A stretch of DNA of 64,000 bases, taken from Leishmania martiniquensis (taxonomy: Eukaryota > Euglenozoa > Kinetoplastea > Trypanosomatida > Trypanosomatidae). This document shows, piece after piece, positions 9,511 through 20,100 of this stretch. Below the pieces are notes generated by a model. The model was not told where the DNA came from and ran no database searches. It saw only the letters and a list, made by a program, of their open reading frames with translations. A program made the position numbers and the translations under genes. Position 1 is the stretch's first letter. The number at the start of each line of letters is the position of its first letter. The DNA lies in assembly GCF_017916325.1 (NCBI RefSeq), contig NC_090145.1, positions 421,001 through 485,000 of the forward strand, given 5' to 3'.

Positions 9511-11718
9511 TGAAACAAGCGAAACAGAGAAAAGGAAAGGAAGAGAGCGGTGCGTCGTCGACTGCCCGAGGTGAAGGCACCACACCGAGAAGAGGAGGCA
9601 CAAGCACAGGCGTACCGACACTCGCCGCAGAGGGACAGGGGTAAAGAGAGGGGATATATATGTGTAGATGTGTCGATGTACCCGAAAAGGAAAGGGGCTG
9701 CTGCACGAGTCGGAGGGGGGCGAGAGGGGGGAGGAGTAGAAAAGGAAAAATAAGAAGAAAAACGTCGGAGAACTGTCAAAAGGAAAACATATATGAAAAA
9801 GGACAAACAAACAAAGCGAAATGGAGAAGAAAAAAGGGAAAGGTGACGAGCGCAAACAGAACCTGAAGAGGAAGAGGAGGAGGAAAAAAGAGAAAAGGAG
9901 AAAGTGAGCCGAATTGGGGGGAGGGGAGAGAGGGGAGGGGAGAGGGGCAGACGCACCACAGAAAAGAGAGACGAATGGCCGAAGGGAAAATAGGGCGATG
10001 ATTACCGTACGAGGCGCCGCCGCGGCGTGCGTTACTTCGTTCCGTCCTTTCTGGAGTCGTTGAGCACGTAGAAATATAGTTATGGATACGTTGGACGTGC
10101 GTGTAGTGCCTTAGCCGTTCTTATGTGTTTGGGGTTGCGTCGAGCGAGGAGGAGAGAGAGGGGGGGCGCAATGGCGCGCGGCGTGTCTACGCAGATGGAC
10201 GCACAAAGGGCAGCTCAGCTTGTCCGGTGCGCGCTCACGTGAAGGCACCAGCTCTCTGTCCTGGTGGCAGTGAAAAGTAACGCCGCTGTTGATCGATTGT
10301 GAGAGGAAATGCAAGAAGGGGGTTAGGCCGGGGCCAGACGGAACGGAATGGCGTCTTCCAAAAAGCCTTGGGGCGCACTCCCAGACCAAGACACCTGTAC
10401 GCAGCGAGATGCCCGAAACGACGGCAGCAACTCAAACGAGGGGGCGCGAAGAGGATGAGGGCCAGCGTTTGGGTATCTTTGTGTGTGTGTGTGTGTGGGC
10501 CAGCCGTGCTAATACATACAGAGGAGGGCGACGTCCGAGTGCATGCACATACAAAATAAAAGAAGCCACTGCTCGCTCAACGACCCGAGGACAGAAAGAC
10601 AGCGCTTTGCCGCTTGTGCGAACCTCGGTGCACTTCCTCTCCTTCGCGAGACACCACTGGTCGTGATTAAAAAAATGGGGAAAAGAGGGAGGCGGGCGGA
10701 ATGCGGGGGGGGAGGGGGAGGGATGATGACGGCGTCGATGCGAACGGAAGAGCTCGTAGTAGATCTCTGTACGACTTGAAAGAGCTCCGCTTGTCGGATC
10801 CACTTCTTCTTTGGCACCGGAGGTTTGTCAGCGATCGCGTCGGTCACTGAGTGCGTGTGGGGAAGGCGGTGTGTGTGTGGGGGGCGAGTGTGGCGGCGGC
10901 AGTGGCGAGTGCGACGCGGAGAGAGAAACGTGTGGATGGTGAAAGAAAAGGGGGAGGGGATAGAGTAGGGGCAGAGCAATGAAGGCACGAGAGGCATACG
11001 CAGACGGATTCCGCGACACTGTGTGTGCGTGAAAAGGAGAGCGCCGTTGCTGCTGTTGTGAGCGTATCGATGGATGAGAGGGGGAGCAGAAGCAGTGTGG
11101 GGCACGAAGGCGCGCAACAGCACTCCGACGCCCTCATAAAAGCGAATGTGATGTGGGTGCGACTGATCTCACCTCTCAGTCTTTTCAGCCACGACAAGAC
11201 AGACGTTCCTTTGGTTCCCTTTTTTGTACCTTCGAGAGGGATGCTTGGGGTGGGGGAGGGGCGTTGCGCGCGTGTAGGTGAAGGTGTGATGGTCATCCCA
11301 TGTGCGATGACGCGACGCGTAACGTGTGCAGCGCCGGCGCGTCACCTGCGGCTCCTTCCGTTTCCACTCCCTCCCCCCTCTACCCCATGGCTCACCCCCC
11401 CTTTTCGCCATGCGAACGCGCCGCCATAGCGCTAAACAAACACGAGAGAGCAGCAACGAGATCGACAACAGCGCACATCACCACAATTGAGGCCGCATTC
11501 ATCGCGCGCCAATACTGTGAGCGCCGGTCAGGTGAAGATGTGACAGTCACAACATTGCGTAGTCGGCACTTCGTGATACACGTCATCGCCAAGGTGCAAG
11601 CTGAGCATGGGTTCGACACTGCGATCGGTGGCGCTCGATGGGCGGAGAGAGGCTTCGTGGCGGCATGTGCAGTAGCCAGAGCCCTTCCTCTGGCTACCTC
11701 CTTCCAACACAGAAGGAC
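9219..11718. other. Long spacer upstream of permease copy 2
   Basis: About 2.5 kb. The part to 9510 is the shared permease 5' region. From 9720 to 9960 the minus strand is a strong CT tract suitable for trans-splicing. The remainder is dinucleotide runs and GA/CT-rich sequence. A perfect 10-bp hairpin lies at 11672-11697, next to the candidate small gene. I see no other supportable gene. Confidence 0.6.
11672..11697 (-). repeat. 10-bp perfect stem-loop, 22 nt past the small ORF stop
   Basis: GTAGCCAGAG at 11672-11681 pairs with CTCTGGCTAC at 11688-11697 across a six-base loop. It sits immediately 3' of the candidate 62-residue gene, in the same relative position as stem-loops after other genes in this window. 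Confidence 0.7.
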
Positions 11719-11907
11719 CTAGTACCGTCGAAGGCACGTCTTGAGCTCCTCGACATAGGCTCTGTTGAAGAGCTGTACGGCAGGGGACATGGGGGTGACC
11801 GCCGTGAAGGTGACACAGCATGTGAAGCGCACTGTATGGAAGAAGAAGGACAGGAGACACACGAGGAAGACGATCTTCGCAACGAATGCAATAGCGGAAG
11901 GGAGCAT
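11719..11907 (-). CDS. Candidate small membrane protein (62 residues), unrecognised
   Basis: I do not recognise it. The ORF begins at an ATG at 11907 that directly follows a long CT tract and a CAG acceptor (AG at 11913-11912), exactly the context of a trans-spliced leader. About three quarters of its codons end in G or C, like real genes here and unlike most spacer. The first ~40 residues are hydrophobic with one or two possible membrane segments (AFVAKIVFLVCLLSFFF, then FTCCVTFTAV); the tail is polar (QLFNRAYVEELKTCLRRY). It is followed by a hairpin. The frame extends upstream to another start but that part is composed of the pyrimidine tract. It may be a real short gene or a chance frame. 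Confidence 0.42.
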   Translation of the reverse strand: MLPSAIAFVAKIVFLVCLLSFFFHTVRFTCCVTFTAVTPMSPAVQLFNRAYVEELKTCLRRY

Positions 11908-11911
11908 CTCA

Positions 11912-11990
11912 CTGAGGTGGAGCGCGAAGGCGTGCGGAGGGGGGAAGGGGAGGCGGTGAAGAAAGAAGGGAGGGAGGAGGCTACCGGAAA
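11912..11990 (-). promoter_or_regulatory. Pyrimidine tract with AG acceptor before the small ORF
   Basis: On the minus strand, about 75 nt of CT-rich sequence ends in CTCCACCTCAG, with AG at 11913-11912, five nucleotides before the ATG at 11907. It is among the clearest acceptor-like sites in the window. Confidence 0.45.
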
Positions 11991-12293
11991 GACGAAGCCC
12001 AGGTGTCTTACCTCTCCTTTGGACTACACCCAAGGACTGATGTAGAAGTGGGGGCACGTGCGTATATATATATATGTATGTGCTTGCTCATGGGAGGAAG
12101 GGGGTGGGGTGGGGGAGAGGGAGGGGGGAGGGCGAGCGTGTACGTGCGTAGAGAGGATCGAGGGTGAGGGAGGCCGGAAGAGCGAGAGAGGGACGCGGTG
12201 GCTGCCATACTCGCACAGGCGCGCCCGGAGTGTCTGAGAGAGCGAAAAGGCGGATGCACCAGCAGCCGTGATGGACCTCATTCGATACGTCCG

Positions 12294-12330
12294 CGTCCCG
12301 TCCCCGAGAAGGCTTCTCGGGGACGGGACG
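12294..12330 (-). repeat. 18-bp perfect inverted repeat in the ADAT2 3' UTR
   Basis: CGTCCCGTCCCCGAGAAG at 12294-12311 is followed by a single G and then its exact reverse complement at 12313-12330. As RNA it would fold into a GC-rich stem of about 17 bp with a minimal loop. It begins about 145 nt past the ADAT2 stop. Confidence 0.9.
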
Positions 12331-12474
12331 GGTCTGCCGCTTTGTCGTCCGAGGTCGTTTTCATGGGAGCAGCCGCCTCCGAGCGATTGCAGCGCGCCGC
12401 CGCCGCTGTCGCCAGAGGCACACGCACAAGCGCGCTCAGCGAGGAGGGTGAGGGAGAGATGGAGAGGGGGGCCC

Positions 12475-13293
12475 TCAAGCCTTCCGGCGGCGCTTGTGAT
12501 CCGGTGCGTTTGGGTTCTCCCTCTCGTAGAAGCGTTGGAGAAGGCGGATGGCTTCCGCCTCGGTGTGGCCTCCCTCGCTCACATAACCTGGCCACCACCC
12601 ACCACTGTACCCGGCCCCGCTCTCGTCAGCGCTGGGCAAGCATTTCACCGTGTCCGCGATGCGGGACTCACTGGGCTCCGGTGGATCTGGCTGTAAGGGG
12701 TGTGGCTGCAAGCGGTGCTGGCGAAGAGGTGGGGTGTGTAGGGCCAAGACGGTGCCGTTGCCGCCAAAGCGTGCGTTGCAGCAGCCAAAGAAGACGTGCG
12801 CGATGCAGTTGTACAGCAACATAGCCCCGCACATCACGCATGGTTCAACAGTGACGTAGAGGACGTACTCGGCCAAGCCGGACAGCGGTGCGGAGGTCAA
12901 TACGCTTTCGCCCCCTTCATCGACCGGGTCGGCCACTCCTTCACTGGAGCGCGCACCTGCGCGGGCACCACCACCCCTCGCTGCGTCGTCCATCAGCTTC
13001 TGAGCTGCGATGAACTCGGCGTGGGCAAGAGCATGATGCTGCCGATTCGTTTGGTTGCGACCGCGGGCAGCGATGCACGATTCGATCAGCCCGTCGAAGC
13101 TGGGCGAAAGGGTTGCCTGCGGTGATGCACCGGTCGCAGCATCGGCAGCCTGCAGCCTGAGCTTCGCGTACACGCTCTCGTTGACGTCCGTGCGCACCAA
13201 TACGCAGCCAACAGGGACTTCACCTTCCGTAAGCGCCAGCTCGGCTTCGTTGAGAGCCACGCGCATGAAGGCATCGACGTAGTGAACCGACAT
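12475..13293 (-). CDS. ADAT2: tRNA-specific adenosine deaminase subunit ADAT2 (A34-to-I editing)
   Basis: The 272-residue protein has a cytidine-deaminase fold: EGEVPVGCVLV near residues 23-33, the zinc/catalytic HAEFIAA motif at 91-97 and PCVMCGAMLLYN at 151-162. The HAE (not HPE) with PCVMC pattern and the VFFGC.NARFGG segment are those of ADAT2/TadA. With ADAT3 it converts adenosine 34 of tRNAs to inosine. A variable insert (about residues 52-75 and 103-137) widens the spacing between the two zinc motifs. The C-terminus ends KRRRKA; from memory, a Lys/Arg-rich C-terminal segment of the trypanosome enzyme binds tRNA. The ATG at 13293 starts the family's first helix; the open frame upstream lacks homology. 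Confidence 0.9.
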   Translation of the reverse strand: MSVHYVDAFMRVALNEAELALTEGEVPVGCVLVRTDVNESVYAKLRLQAADAATGASPQATLSPSFDGLIESCIAARGRNQTNRQHHALAHAEFIAAQKLMDDAARGGGARAGARSSEGVADPVDEGGESVLTSAPLSGLAEYVLYVTVEPCVMCGAMLLYNCIAHVFFGCCNARFGGNGTVLALHTPPLRQHRLQPHPLQPDPPEPSESRIADTVKCLPSADESGAGYSGGWWPGYVSEGGHTEAEAIRLLQRFYERENPNAPDHKRRRKA

Positions 13294-14840
13294 CTGCTCA
13301 GGAGACCACGACACTTGCTTCTGTTTACCCGAAACAAAGAGCAGTAGGACGAGGAGCCCGCACTGTGTTGTGACCGGGGCGCGAGACGGAAGGAGTTGGG
13401 GAGGATCGCCGACACACATTCGCCGCAGTGAAGGGGGATGGGGACAACACAATAAGTGGACGAAGGAACGAAGGGAGGGAGGGGGAATGGAGTGGAGGGC
13501 AGCGCTTTGGCCTCGGGTGTTGTGCAAGTAACGGTGGCGCGGTATGGCACATAGGTAAGCTGGAGTCGGCACACTCAGGTGTAGGCGCGTAGTCCGACGA
13601 GAGGGAGGTGGTGGTGGTGGGTGTGGGGGGGGGGCGGGAGGAGCGCGCGCGCGCATGCCCAACGCTGCGTGAGCCCTTTCCCTTCGCCTTCTTGTTCGCT
13701 GCCGAGGTGGAGGCGGGCGAGAGGCGGCCCCGAGGCGTCCAGCGTGACCTCCGCCAGACGTTCTTTTTTTTTTCACTTTCGCTTTGCGTCTTCTGCAGCA
13801 GATTCGCTCTTCAAAGGACATCATTGTTACATGAGAACAAAGGCGAAACAGCCTCGACAGTGCATGGCGCCCACATCATGGGATGGCGCGCACGCGGGTG
13901 CATGCAACAGTATGGATAGAGACGGCAGACACTTAAGCTCTAAAAAAGTGTTTCTGTATGCGTGTAAGCTTTACGGGAAAGGAGACGAGAAGGGAGCGCC
14001 CGCCCGCCCGCGCGAGAGAGAGCGAGAGAGAGGAGCCAAGAGGTCGTGGCCGGTGGGGGCTCGCACGGGTCCGATGCATGTTTTCTTCGAAAAAAATGTT
14101 TGGCTGTCTTTATTCGCTATTTGCTCAGGGGGGTTGGCGATGCGCGTGGCTGCGTCTCCTCCTTTCGGTACAGAGGTTTCCACCCCCCCCCCCCCACACG
14201 CCGAAATCCAAAGCGCGAAAGCGAGGGCGAAGCAGCGACAGTACCGCAGCCCGAAGTAAAGAGACGAAATGCGGCAAACCTGCGGAGAACACATGCCGCG
14301 ACAACAGCGACTGCCCCCTCCACGGGAGGGGAGAGAGAGGAGGGGGGAGGAGGCTAAAAAAATGACAGACCGACAACAGCAGCAACCGCACGTTTCGTCT
14401 ACGTCGAACACACACATGTCACTTGGGGGTCTGGGAGGTAAGCGCATTGGTGTACAGATGCACATATATATGTAGATTTGTCTCTGTACTTGCACAAGGA
14501 CACACGAAGGGTGCGGAGTGCTGGTGGTGGGTGAGGGTGAAGATCGGCGGTGGAGGCCAGAGGTGGTACGACTCTCATCCATTCCGCTACACACACACAC
14601 ACACGCTGCTGCGGGCATCAACGGCAGCCACGAGGAGGCGTTCTACTGTAACATAACAATAGGGAGGGGGGAGGAGAGGACAGCAGGCTGCACCCGGATA
14701 CGACCGAGACACATGCCCTGAATGGAAAGCCGGTGCTGCTGCTGCTGTTACGGCTCCATCACGTAGCCTTACCCACCCGCCTCTCAACCTCCCAACATGC
14801 GTTGCGGGGGTGGGGTGGGGGAGGACGATGCAGCGGCGCC
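13294..14840. other. Spacer between the Gln-rich protein gene and ADAT2
   Basis: No gene supported. It contains G/C homopolymers (for example near 13623-13633 and 14178-14190), a CA run near 14590, short purine/pyrimidine tracts and, 19 nt past the stop of the Gln-rich protein gene, a C-rich sense-strand block (14803-14822). Confidence 0.6.
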
Positions 14841-15257
14841 TTACTGCCCAGTGAAGATATTGTAAGTCTGGCGGTTGGCGTAGCCGGCACCCGGGCGGAG
14901 GCCACGGCCGGTGCTGGCCGAGACAGCCTGCTGCGTCTTCTCTTCGTGCTGAGGTTGCTGTTGCTGTTGTTGCTTCTGAGAAGGCTGCTGTTGTTGCTGT
15001 TGCGGCGGCGGCGGTGTCTGTGTAAGAGCCGCACGGTGATCTTCTGTGTTGTGGTCGTACACACGACCGCCACCGTAGCAGCCCTCCGTCTGATTCGTTT
15101 TCCAAGACAGCTCCGACTGGCCGAGCAGCTCCTTCATCGCGTTGCCGCTGCAGCCCTCGCGGTACAGGCGGCTCTGGCGCACACACGGACGGTCGCCGAG
15201 CATGTTGCCCTGATTCTGCGTCAGGTTCGGGTCGCTTGTGTGGTGGTGACCGGACAT
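14841..15257 (-). CDS. Small Gln-rich protein, unrecognised, probably conserved in trypanosomatids
   Basis: This encodes a 138-residue hydrophilic protein of unknown function. The first 80 residues look ordered in composition (DRPCVRQSRLYREGC, then ELLGQSELSWKTN); residues about 80-108 are Pro/Gln repeats; the end reads GRGLRPGAGYANRQTYNIFTG. That tail loosely recalls the RPxGGxSxNIFG motif of the Jupiter/HN1 microtubule-associated family, but the similarity is too short to assign. There is no signal peptide or membrane segment. The ATG at 15257 is the first true ATG; the frame extends upstream only through a GTG. Acceptance as a gene rests on the clear Cys/Trp/Tyr-containing N-terminal part and high GC3. 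Confidence 0.68.
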   Translation of the reverse strand: MSGHHHTSDPNLTQNQGNMLGDRPCVRQSRLYREGCSGNAMKELLGQSELSWKTNQTEGCYGGGRVYDHNTEDHRAALTQTPPPPQQQQQQPSQKQQQQQQPQHEEKTQQAVSASTGRGLRPGAGYANRQTYNIFTGQ

Positions 15258-17199
15258 GCTGCAGCTGTTCGGTATAGTGATGGGTAAGCCAAACACAGCG
15301 CGCGCGGGGGAACGAATGTGCGTCTTTTTGTGTGCGTCCGCAGTGAAGGCGAGGCAATGGGAGAGCTAAACCGAAAGGGTGAGCGCGGGACAGAGAGAGA
15401 AAAGCAGAGGTCTGTGATGGATGGGTGGATGTGTGCGTGGGGTGAGAGGAGAGAGAGAGAGACAAGGGGGAGGCGTGCCGGAGTGCCTGTGCGTGCACGC
15501 CGTGGGTTCTGTAGATGGAGTGGGAGGGCGAAGAGGAAAGGCAAGGGATGCAGCGGCTTCTAGGCAGTGCGTGTCACGCGCGAGTCGGCTGAGTCGTCGC
15601 CATCTGTCCCACGTATGGACTGCGCGTGCGTCAATGCGATCGAGACACGTACACAGAAGGCGTAGTGGCAGCAATAAGATGCGCCATTTCCGCAGGAGCT
15701 TCGCGGCCCAGCACGCTCCATGTCTGTGCGCGGACGCGCGTGCGGGTGCACCGTGCTTTTCCAGCGACCACCTCCGTCTCCGCGATGGGGGACCGAGGGG
15801 GATGTCGGGTGTGGTGTGGGACATGGGGCGGAGAGACGCACTTGGGCGACATGGGCGGTGAACGTAGCGTTGGAGAAGGCACCGGAAAGGTCACACCGGG
15901 ACGGCTTCGTCCACAAAACAGTAAGACGGAGTGACGCACTGCCAGGCAAAAAGACCGATTCCGCTGGCGCTCAACACACACGCACACATACGCATAATCG
16001 ACCCTTTCATTTCATCGCTCCGCTGCTCCGCGACAGAAAGAAAAAAAAAAGGAACGCGTGCACCGAACATCATCGAAAAAAAATTATCTCTGTGCCTCTC
16101 TCTCTTTCTCTGTGTGTGTGTATCGATACAGAGAGAGATATACAGAGAGAGGGAGATGTCGAACGGGGCACAGCAGATACGTCTTGCATATATCCGCAGG
16201 GGGCTGACGAGCGCACTTGCCGAAGTCGGTGAAGGAGAAAGCAGAGAGATAGTAAGCGAGCGAAACGTAACCGAGAGCCTTCGCACTTCGTGCGACGCTG
16301 TCACCATGGGTATGGTGCAGACTGTCTCTGCACGCGCGTGTATGCAAGGCATGTGAGGGCATACTCACACATACGTGAGCCACGCTCACCCATCCATGCG
16401 AGACATCCAACAAGAAGCGAAGTCCGCGAAAGGATGAGAGAGAGAGAGGGGGGAGGGGAGGGAAGGGGGAGAGCCACGAACGAAGAAAAAAAACGGTGAG
16501 ATATGGAAATAATGGCAGGTGAGACGTTGGCAGAGGTGACCTAAGAGAAGACTTCAGGGGTGGGAGGGAGCGGGAGAGCGGGAGGGAGAGAGCAAGAGGT
16601 AAAAAAGGGGCACGTTGGCGTGTGTGTATGTGAGGGAGAGAGTGAGGCAGAGAGGGACGATAACTGTCAGTGAAGCAGAAGCGCCGCCCCTCGCCTTCCT
16701 CCTCCCTCCCTCCCCCTTCTGAAGGGGACGGGTGAGGACCCGAGTGGAGGGGAGGGGCACCGAAAGAAGAGCACAGAAAAAAGTGAGGAGATCGCTGAAA
16801 GATGAAGAGCTCATGAGAGACTTAGAGAAATGAACAGTAACGGTGCATGTGGGCGAAGCGGTGAGGGGGGAGGGGGGAGCGTGTGTAAGAGGTGTGCATG
16901 TGTAGGGTGGGGAAAAAGGGTGTACGCTCTCTTGGAGCGCCGCCCCGCTGGACTAACAACTGAAGCAAAGAGGAACTGAGAGAGGGGTGGGGGGCAGAGG
17001 TCACCACCCCTCTCTCAGCTGTTTCCTTCGATCTCTTTCTTCAGAGCCACGCCGTCTCCTCCTTTCTGGGCTTGGACGCTGTAGTGCGCTTCCGTCTCTC
17101 TTCGCGCGGGCGTGTGTGCGCCTGGGGAAGTTACGCCTTCGGACGTCGCCGCCGACCACTACGAGGGAGAGACGCAGGCTGGCCAACTCATAAGCCGCC
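15258..17199. other. Spacer between the 1936-residue gene and the Gln-rich gene
   Basis: About 1.9 kb without a supportable gene. Composition is GA/CT and CA/TG repeats, with a partly inverted CT/GA stretch around TATCGATA at about 16110-16155. The 3' UTR of the large gene carries a perfect 15-bp stem-loop at 16976-17018. Confidence 0.6.
16976..17018 (-). repeat. 15-bp perfect stem-loop in the 3' UTR of the 1936-residue gene
   Basis: CTGAGAGAGGGGTGG at 16976-16990 is matched by its exact reverse complement at 17004-17018 across a 13-base loop. It lies 182 nt past the stop codon at 17200. Confidence 0.88.
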
Positions 17200-20100
17200 T
17201 TAGGAGCGCACGCCAACCATCCAGCTCTCAATCGCCTGCTTCTTCTTCTTGACCGTGTCCAGTGCCACGCGCCTCCGCTCCTCTATCGACGCCACTGTAA
17301 GTGCCCTGCTTCCACGGCGCTCGCGCTCACTTTGCGGCCGCTCCTGGGGTGCGGCCGCATCGCTTGGCTTCAGCTTTGTTGCCTTGGTGGTGCGTGCGGT
17401 TGCCTTCATCCGCGCATGAGCGCTGCCGTTCTGCTGCCGACGCGGTACAGTGAAGAGTTCCTCGCCTGCCTTACTGGGGCGTGTGAGGGGCGACCGGGGT
17501 CGCGCCGCCCTGCTTCGCGCTGGCGCCCGTGGGAATCGGAGACTCACAGCCACGTCTTCCTCCACCGCGGCGCTTTCCGCCTTGTCGGGCTCGCTCGAGA
17601 GTCCGCTCCTGTACGTCGCAGCGCTGAGACTGCTCCTGCTCGGATCGTCGCCGCTGGCATCCATTGCCGCTGCCACCACTGCCGCCACGTCGATCCGGGT
17701 GTACTTCAAAGACGACGTGCCGACAGGCTCGTGGTGTGCCTGCGCCAACGGCCGCGAGATGCCCGGGGACGTCACGACATTGGCCTCGTAGTAGTAGCCT
17801 GCCGCCGCCGCCGCCGGGGTCATCTTTGCGCGACTGCGATGCACGAGCTCCTCGAGGCCGTGGCGGTTCGCATCCGCCTCGCGCCGCTTCTGCTCGTGAA
17901 TGACGAGCTCCGTCTGGTACGCCGCTGCCAGGTAGGCGATACGCTGGCGGTGCCGCTGCTGCTGCGCGGAGTCAGCGGCTGCAGGCATCGCCATGCTCAG
18001 AGACGGCGGGCCACAGCTAGCGGAGCCCTTGGCAGACGGACCGATTCTGCAATCGCGTGGCAAGCAAGCACCGCTGTACTCGGGCATGCGCGATGAACAA
18101 CTTTGCGCCTGCCGCCCACCAGCATGCGACGCAAGCGGATTGGACCTACCCTCGGGGAGAGGCGGCCGTGGATTACCCACTGTGGGCGCCGCTCTACCTT
18201 TGCCAGCTGTGGCAGCAGCTTCCACAGCTGCGACCTCATGCTCCAGCTGCTTGCGCTGCTTCTTCTGCCTCTTCTTCTCCAGGTGCTTCTGCACCTTCGA
18301 CGCTATCCATTCCGCAATGAACGACCTCTTGCCGCTCCCCGATAAGTTACGGTTGTTGCCGCTATCGGACGACGTACTCGTCGGCAGCAGTTTCTGGCCT
18401 GTCAGACGCTGCTGCGGCTGCGGATCGCCACCATCGCTGCAGTGGATAGGCGAGGCGGCGAGCAGAGCGGTGGAATCCTCGTCTGTGCCACAAGCTGGCG
18501 CATCGTCGAGAGCGCGACAGCTGAAGCAGGCAAGGTCCTCGGAGTTGCGCGGCGCCGTGATACCAGCCGGCGCTACTGTTCCACCGCTCGCAAACACACC
18601 CGCTGTGTGACGGCTGCTCGTGCCTATGCTGCTGCTCGGCATACCAAAGGCGGGAAGGGTTGCTGAGACGGTCGCACAGGAGTCACCCATGGTGGTGACG
18701 CTCGCAGCGGCCAGTGGCGCGGGCAGGGCACCGCCGAACGCGTCCTGACTTGCCCAGCTGTTGTTGGCGATCGGTGAGAGGCGACTCGAGGCCCAGACGT
18801 GCGAGGACACTGTCGCTCTCTTCGCGGTGGCTGCGACCTGCTCCGCTGCGCGCAGCATTGCCTCGCCTGTCTCTTCAGGGGAAGACGGCATCCATTCTTT
18901 CCAGCAAAGCCCGTCAAGGCCGGCCCCGAAGGCGCAGGATGAGGTGGTAGTGATGCTGAGCATCTCGAGCGCCTCTTCGTCGCGGTGGTACATGTCGTCG
19001 CAGCAGAGAGGGATGTGATAGAGACAGCTCGGCACGCCGACGGTGGTCCCCTCACGCTCGGCCATCGCCTCCTCGCTCCCTTCCTGCCCGTCGTCCCAGC
19101 GCACTCTTGCGTTGCACTCATGACTCGCTGCGCTCGGCAGCGTGGCGGTAGGCGGGGAGCGGATGTGGCAGTCCCCCAGCGACACCGCGCAGAGCAGACT
19201 GCCAGACATCGGTGGCGACGGTGACGACTGGGGCGCAGCCTTACGATGGGCCGATGTAGACATGGGCACTGCTGCCATCGGACTTGACGAGGTGCACCGG
19301 TGATGACTGAGATAATAGCTGCACCCCTCTTCTTCAGCGATGGCACCATTACGCATTGCGGCGCGGTAAGCGTCGAAGGCGAGTCGGTCAGCCATGCCAG
19401 GACACCGCGTCCCCGGCAGCGGCTGCGGGAATCGGCGGCGGCGGCGCTGGCGCTCTGACCGCTGGTACTTACAGAATACCTGTGGTGGTGTGGCTGCAGG
19501 GGTCGTCGTGGAGGTGAAGGAAGGTGCGCGAACCAGCCCTGATGGGGTGCGCCGTACTCCCTGTTGGAGGGCGCTTCCCACGGTGCCGGGTGAGGGGGCC
19601 GGCGCGAGTTGGTGACTGAGGAAGGACGTTGACGTGAGAGACACGCTCGACGCCCGCTGGTGCGCGCGCCCCAGACCGGAAAAGCGACGCTGCTGCGACC
19701 AGCAGAGCGGTGTGACCGGCTCCGAAAAAATGGGGTTGTTGCCGTTGCCCAAGTAGCTCGCGCAGTGTCCCCCCGAGGTGGTGCCGTACCCCACCATGGG
19801 CGACATGGCCGGTGTGGCGGTGACGGTGGTGAGGCCGTTGTTCTCGAGCCACGCCGTGCTCTCGCTAGCGGCGTAGAGGCGTGCTTGTGAGTACGCCCAC
19901 GGCCCGGGTGGCTTTTCTTGAAGGTCTGTACCGCCGTCGCCCTGCAAGAGCTGCACGGAAGAAGGTAGGTACTGCTGCGTCAGCTGCAGGGAGGAGGCGA
20001 GGCTCCAGCTGGTGCCACCCTCGCCAGCCACGAGATGCGGAGGCGACTCGCCGTTGAACCGGTGGACGGGCACCACATCGATGCGCTGGGGGCGATCGCT

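Larger units (their letters stand above)
11908..12474. other. Spacer between ADAT2 and the small ORF
   Basis: Holds the ADAT2 3' UTR with a perfect 18-bp inverted repeat (12294-12330), a (TA)n run at about 12063-12075, and a C-rich block on the sense strand (12100-12120). No gene supported apart from the small ORF just downstream. Confidence 0.65.

Noticed and set aside
11590..11625. GGTTCGAC-like string near 11610 as a possible tRNA B box
   Set aside because: No matching A box, no cloverleaf arms and no CCA-end context could be built around it.
9219..12474. SIDER-type degenerate retroposon in the long spacers
   Set aside because: I could not recognise the 79-bp signature or a poly(A) tail by eye; a profile search against SIDER consensus sequences would be needed.
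13971..14621. Minus-strand open frame in the spacer upstream of ADAT2
   Set aside because: Composition is that of translated microsatellite and homopolymer sequence; no conserved-looking segment and no clear acceptor-ATG context.
15560..15949. Minus-strand frame of about 129 codons upstream of the Gln-rich gene
   Set aside because: Cys/His/Arg-rich random-looking composition and no fitting acceptor; nothing to support a product.
16100..16160. CT/GA inverted stretch around TATCGATA as a hairpin
   Set aside because: Pairing is interrupted by TG-versus-AG register mismatches; it is better explained by adjoining microsatellites.
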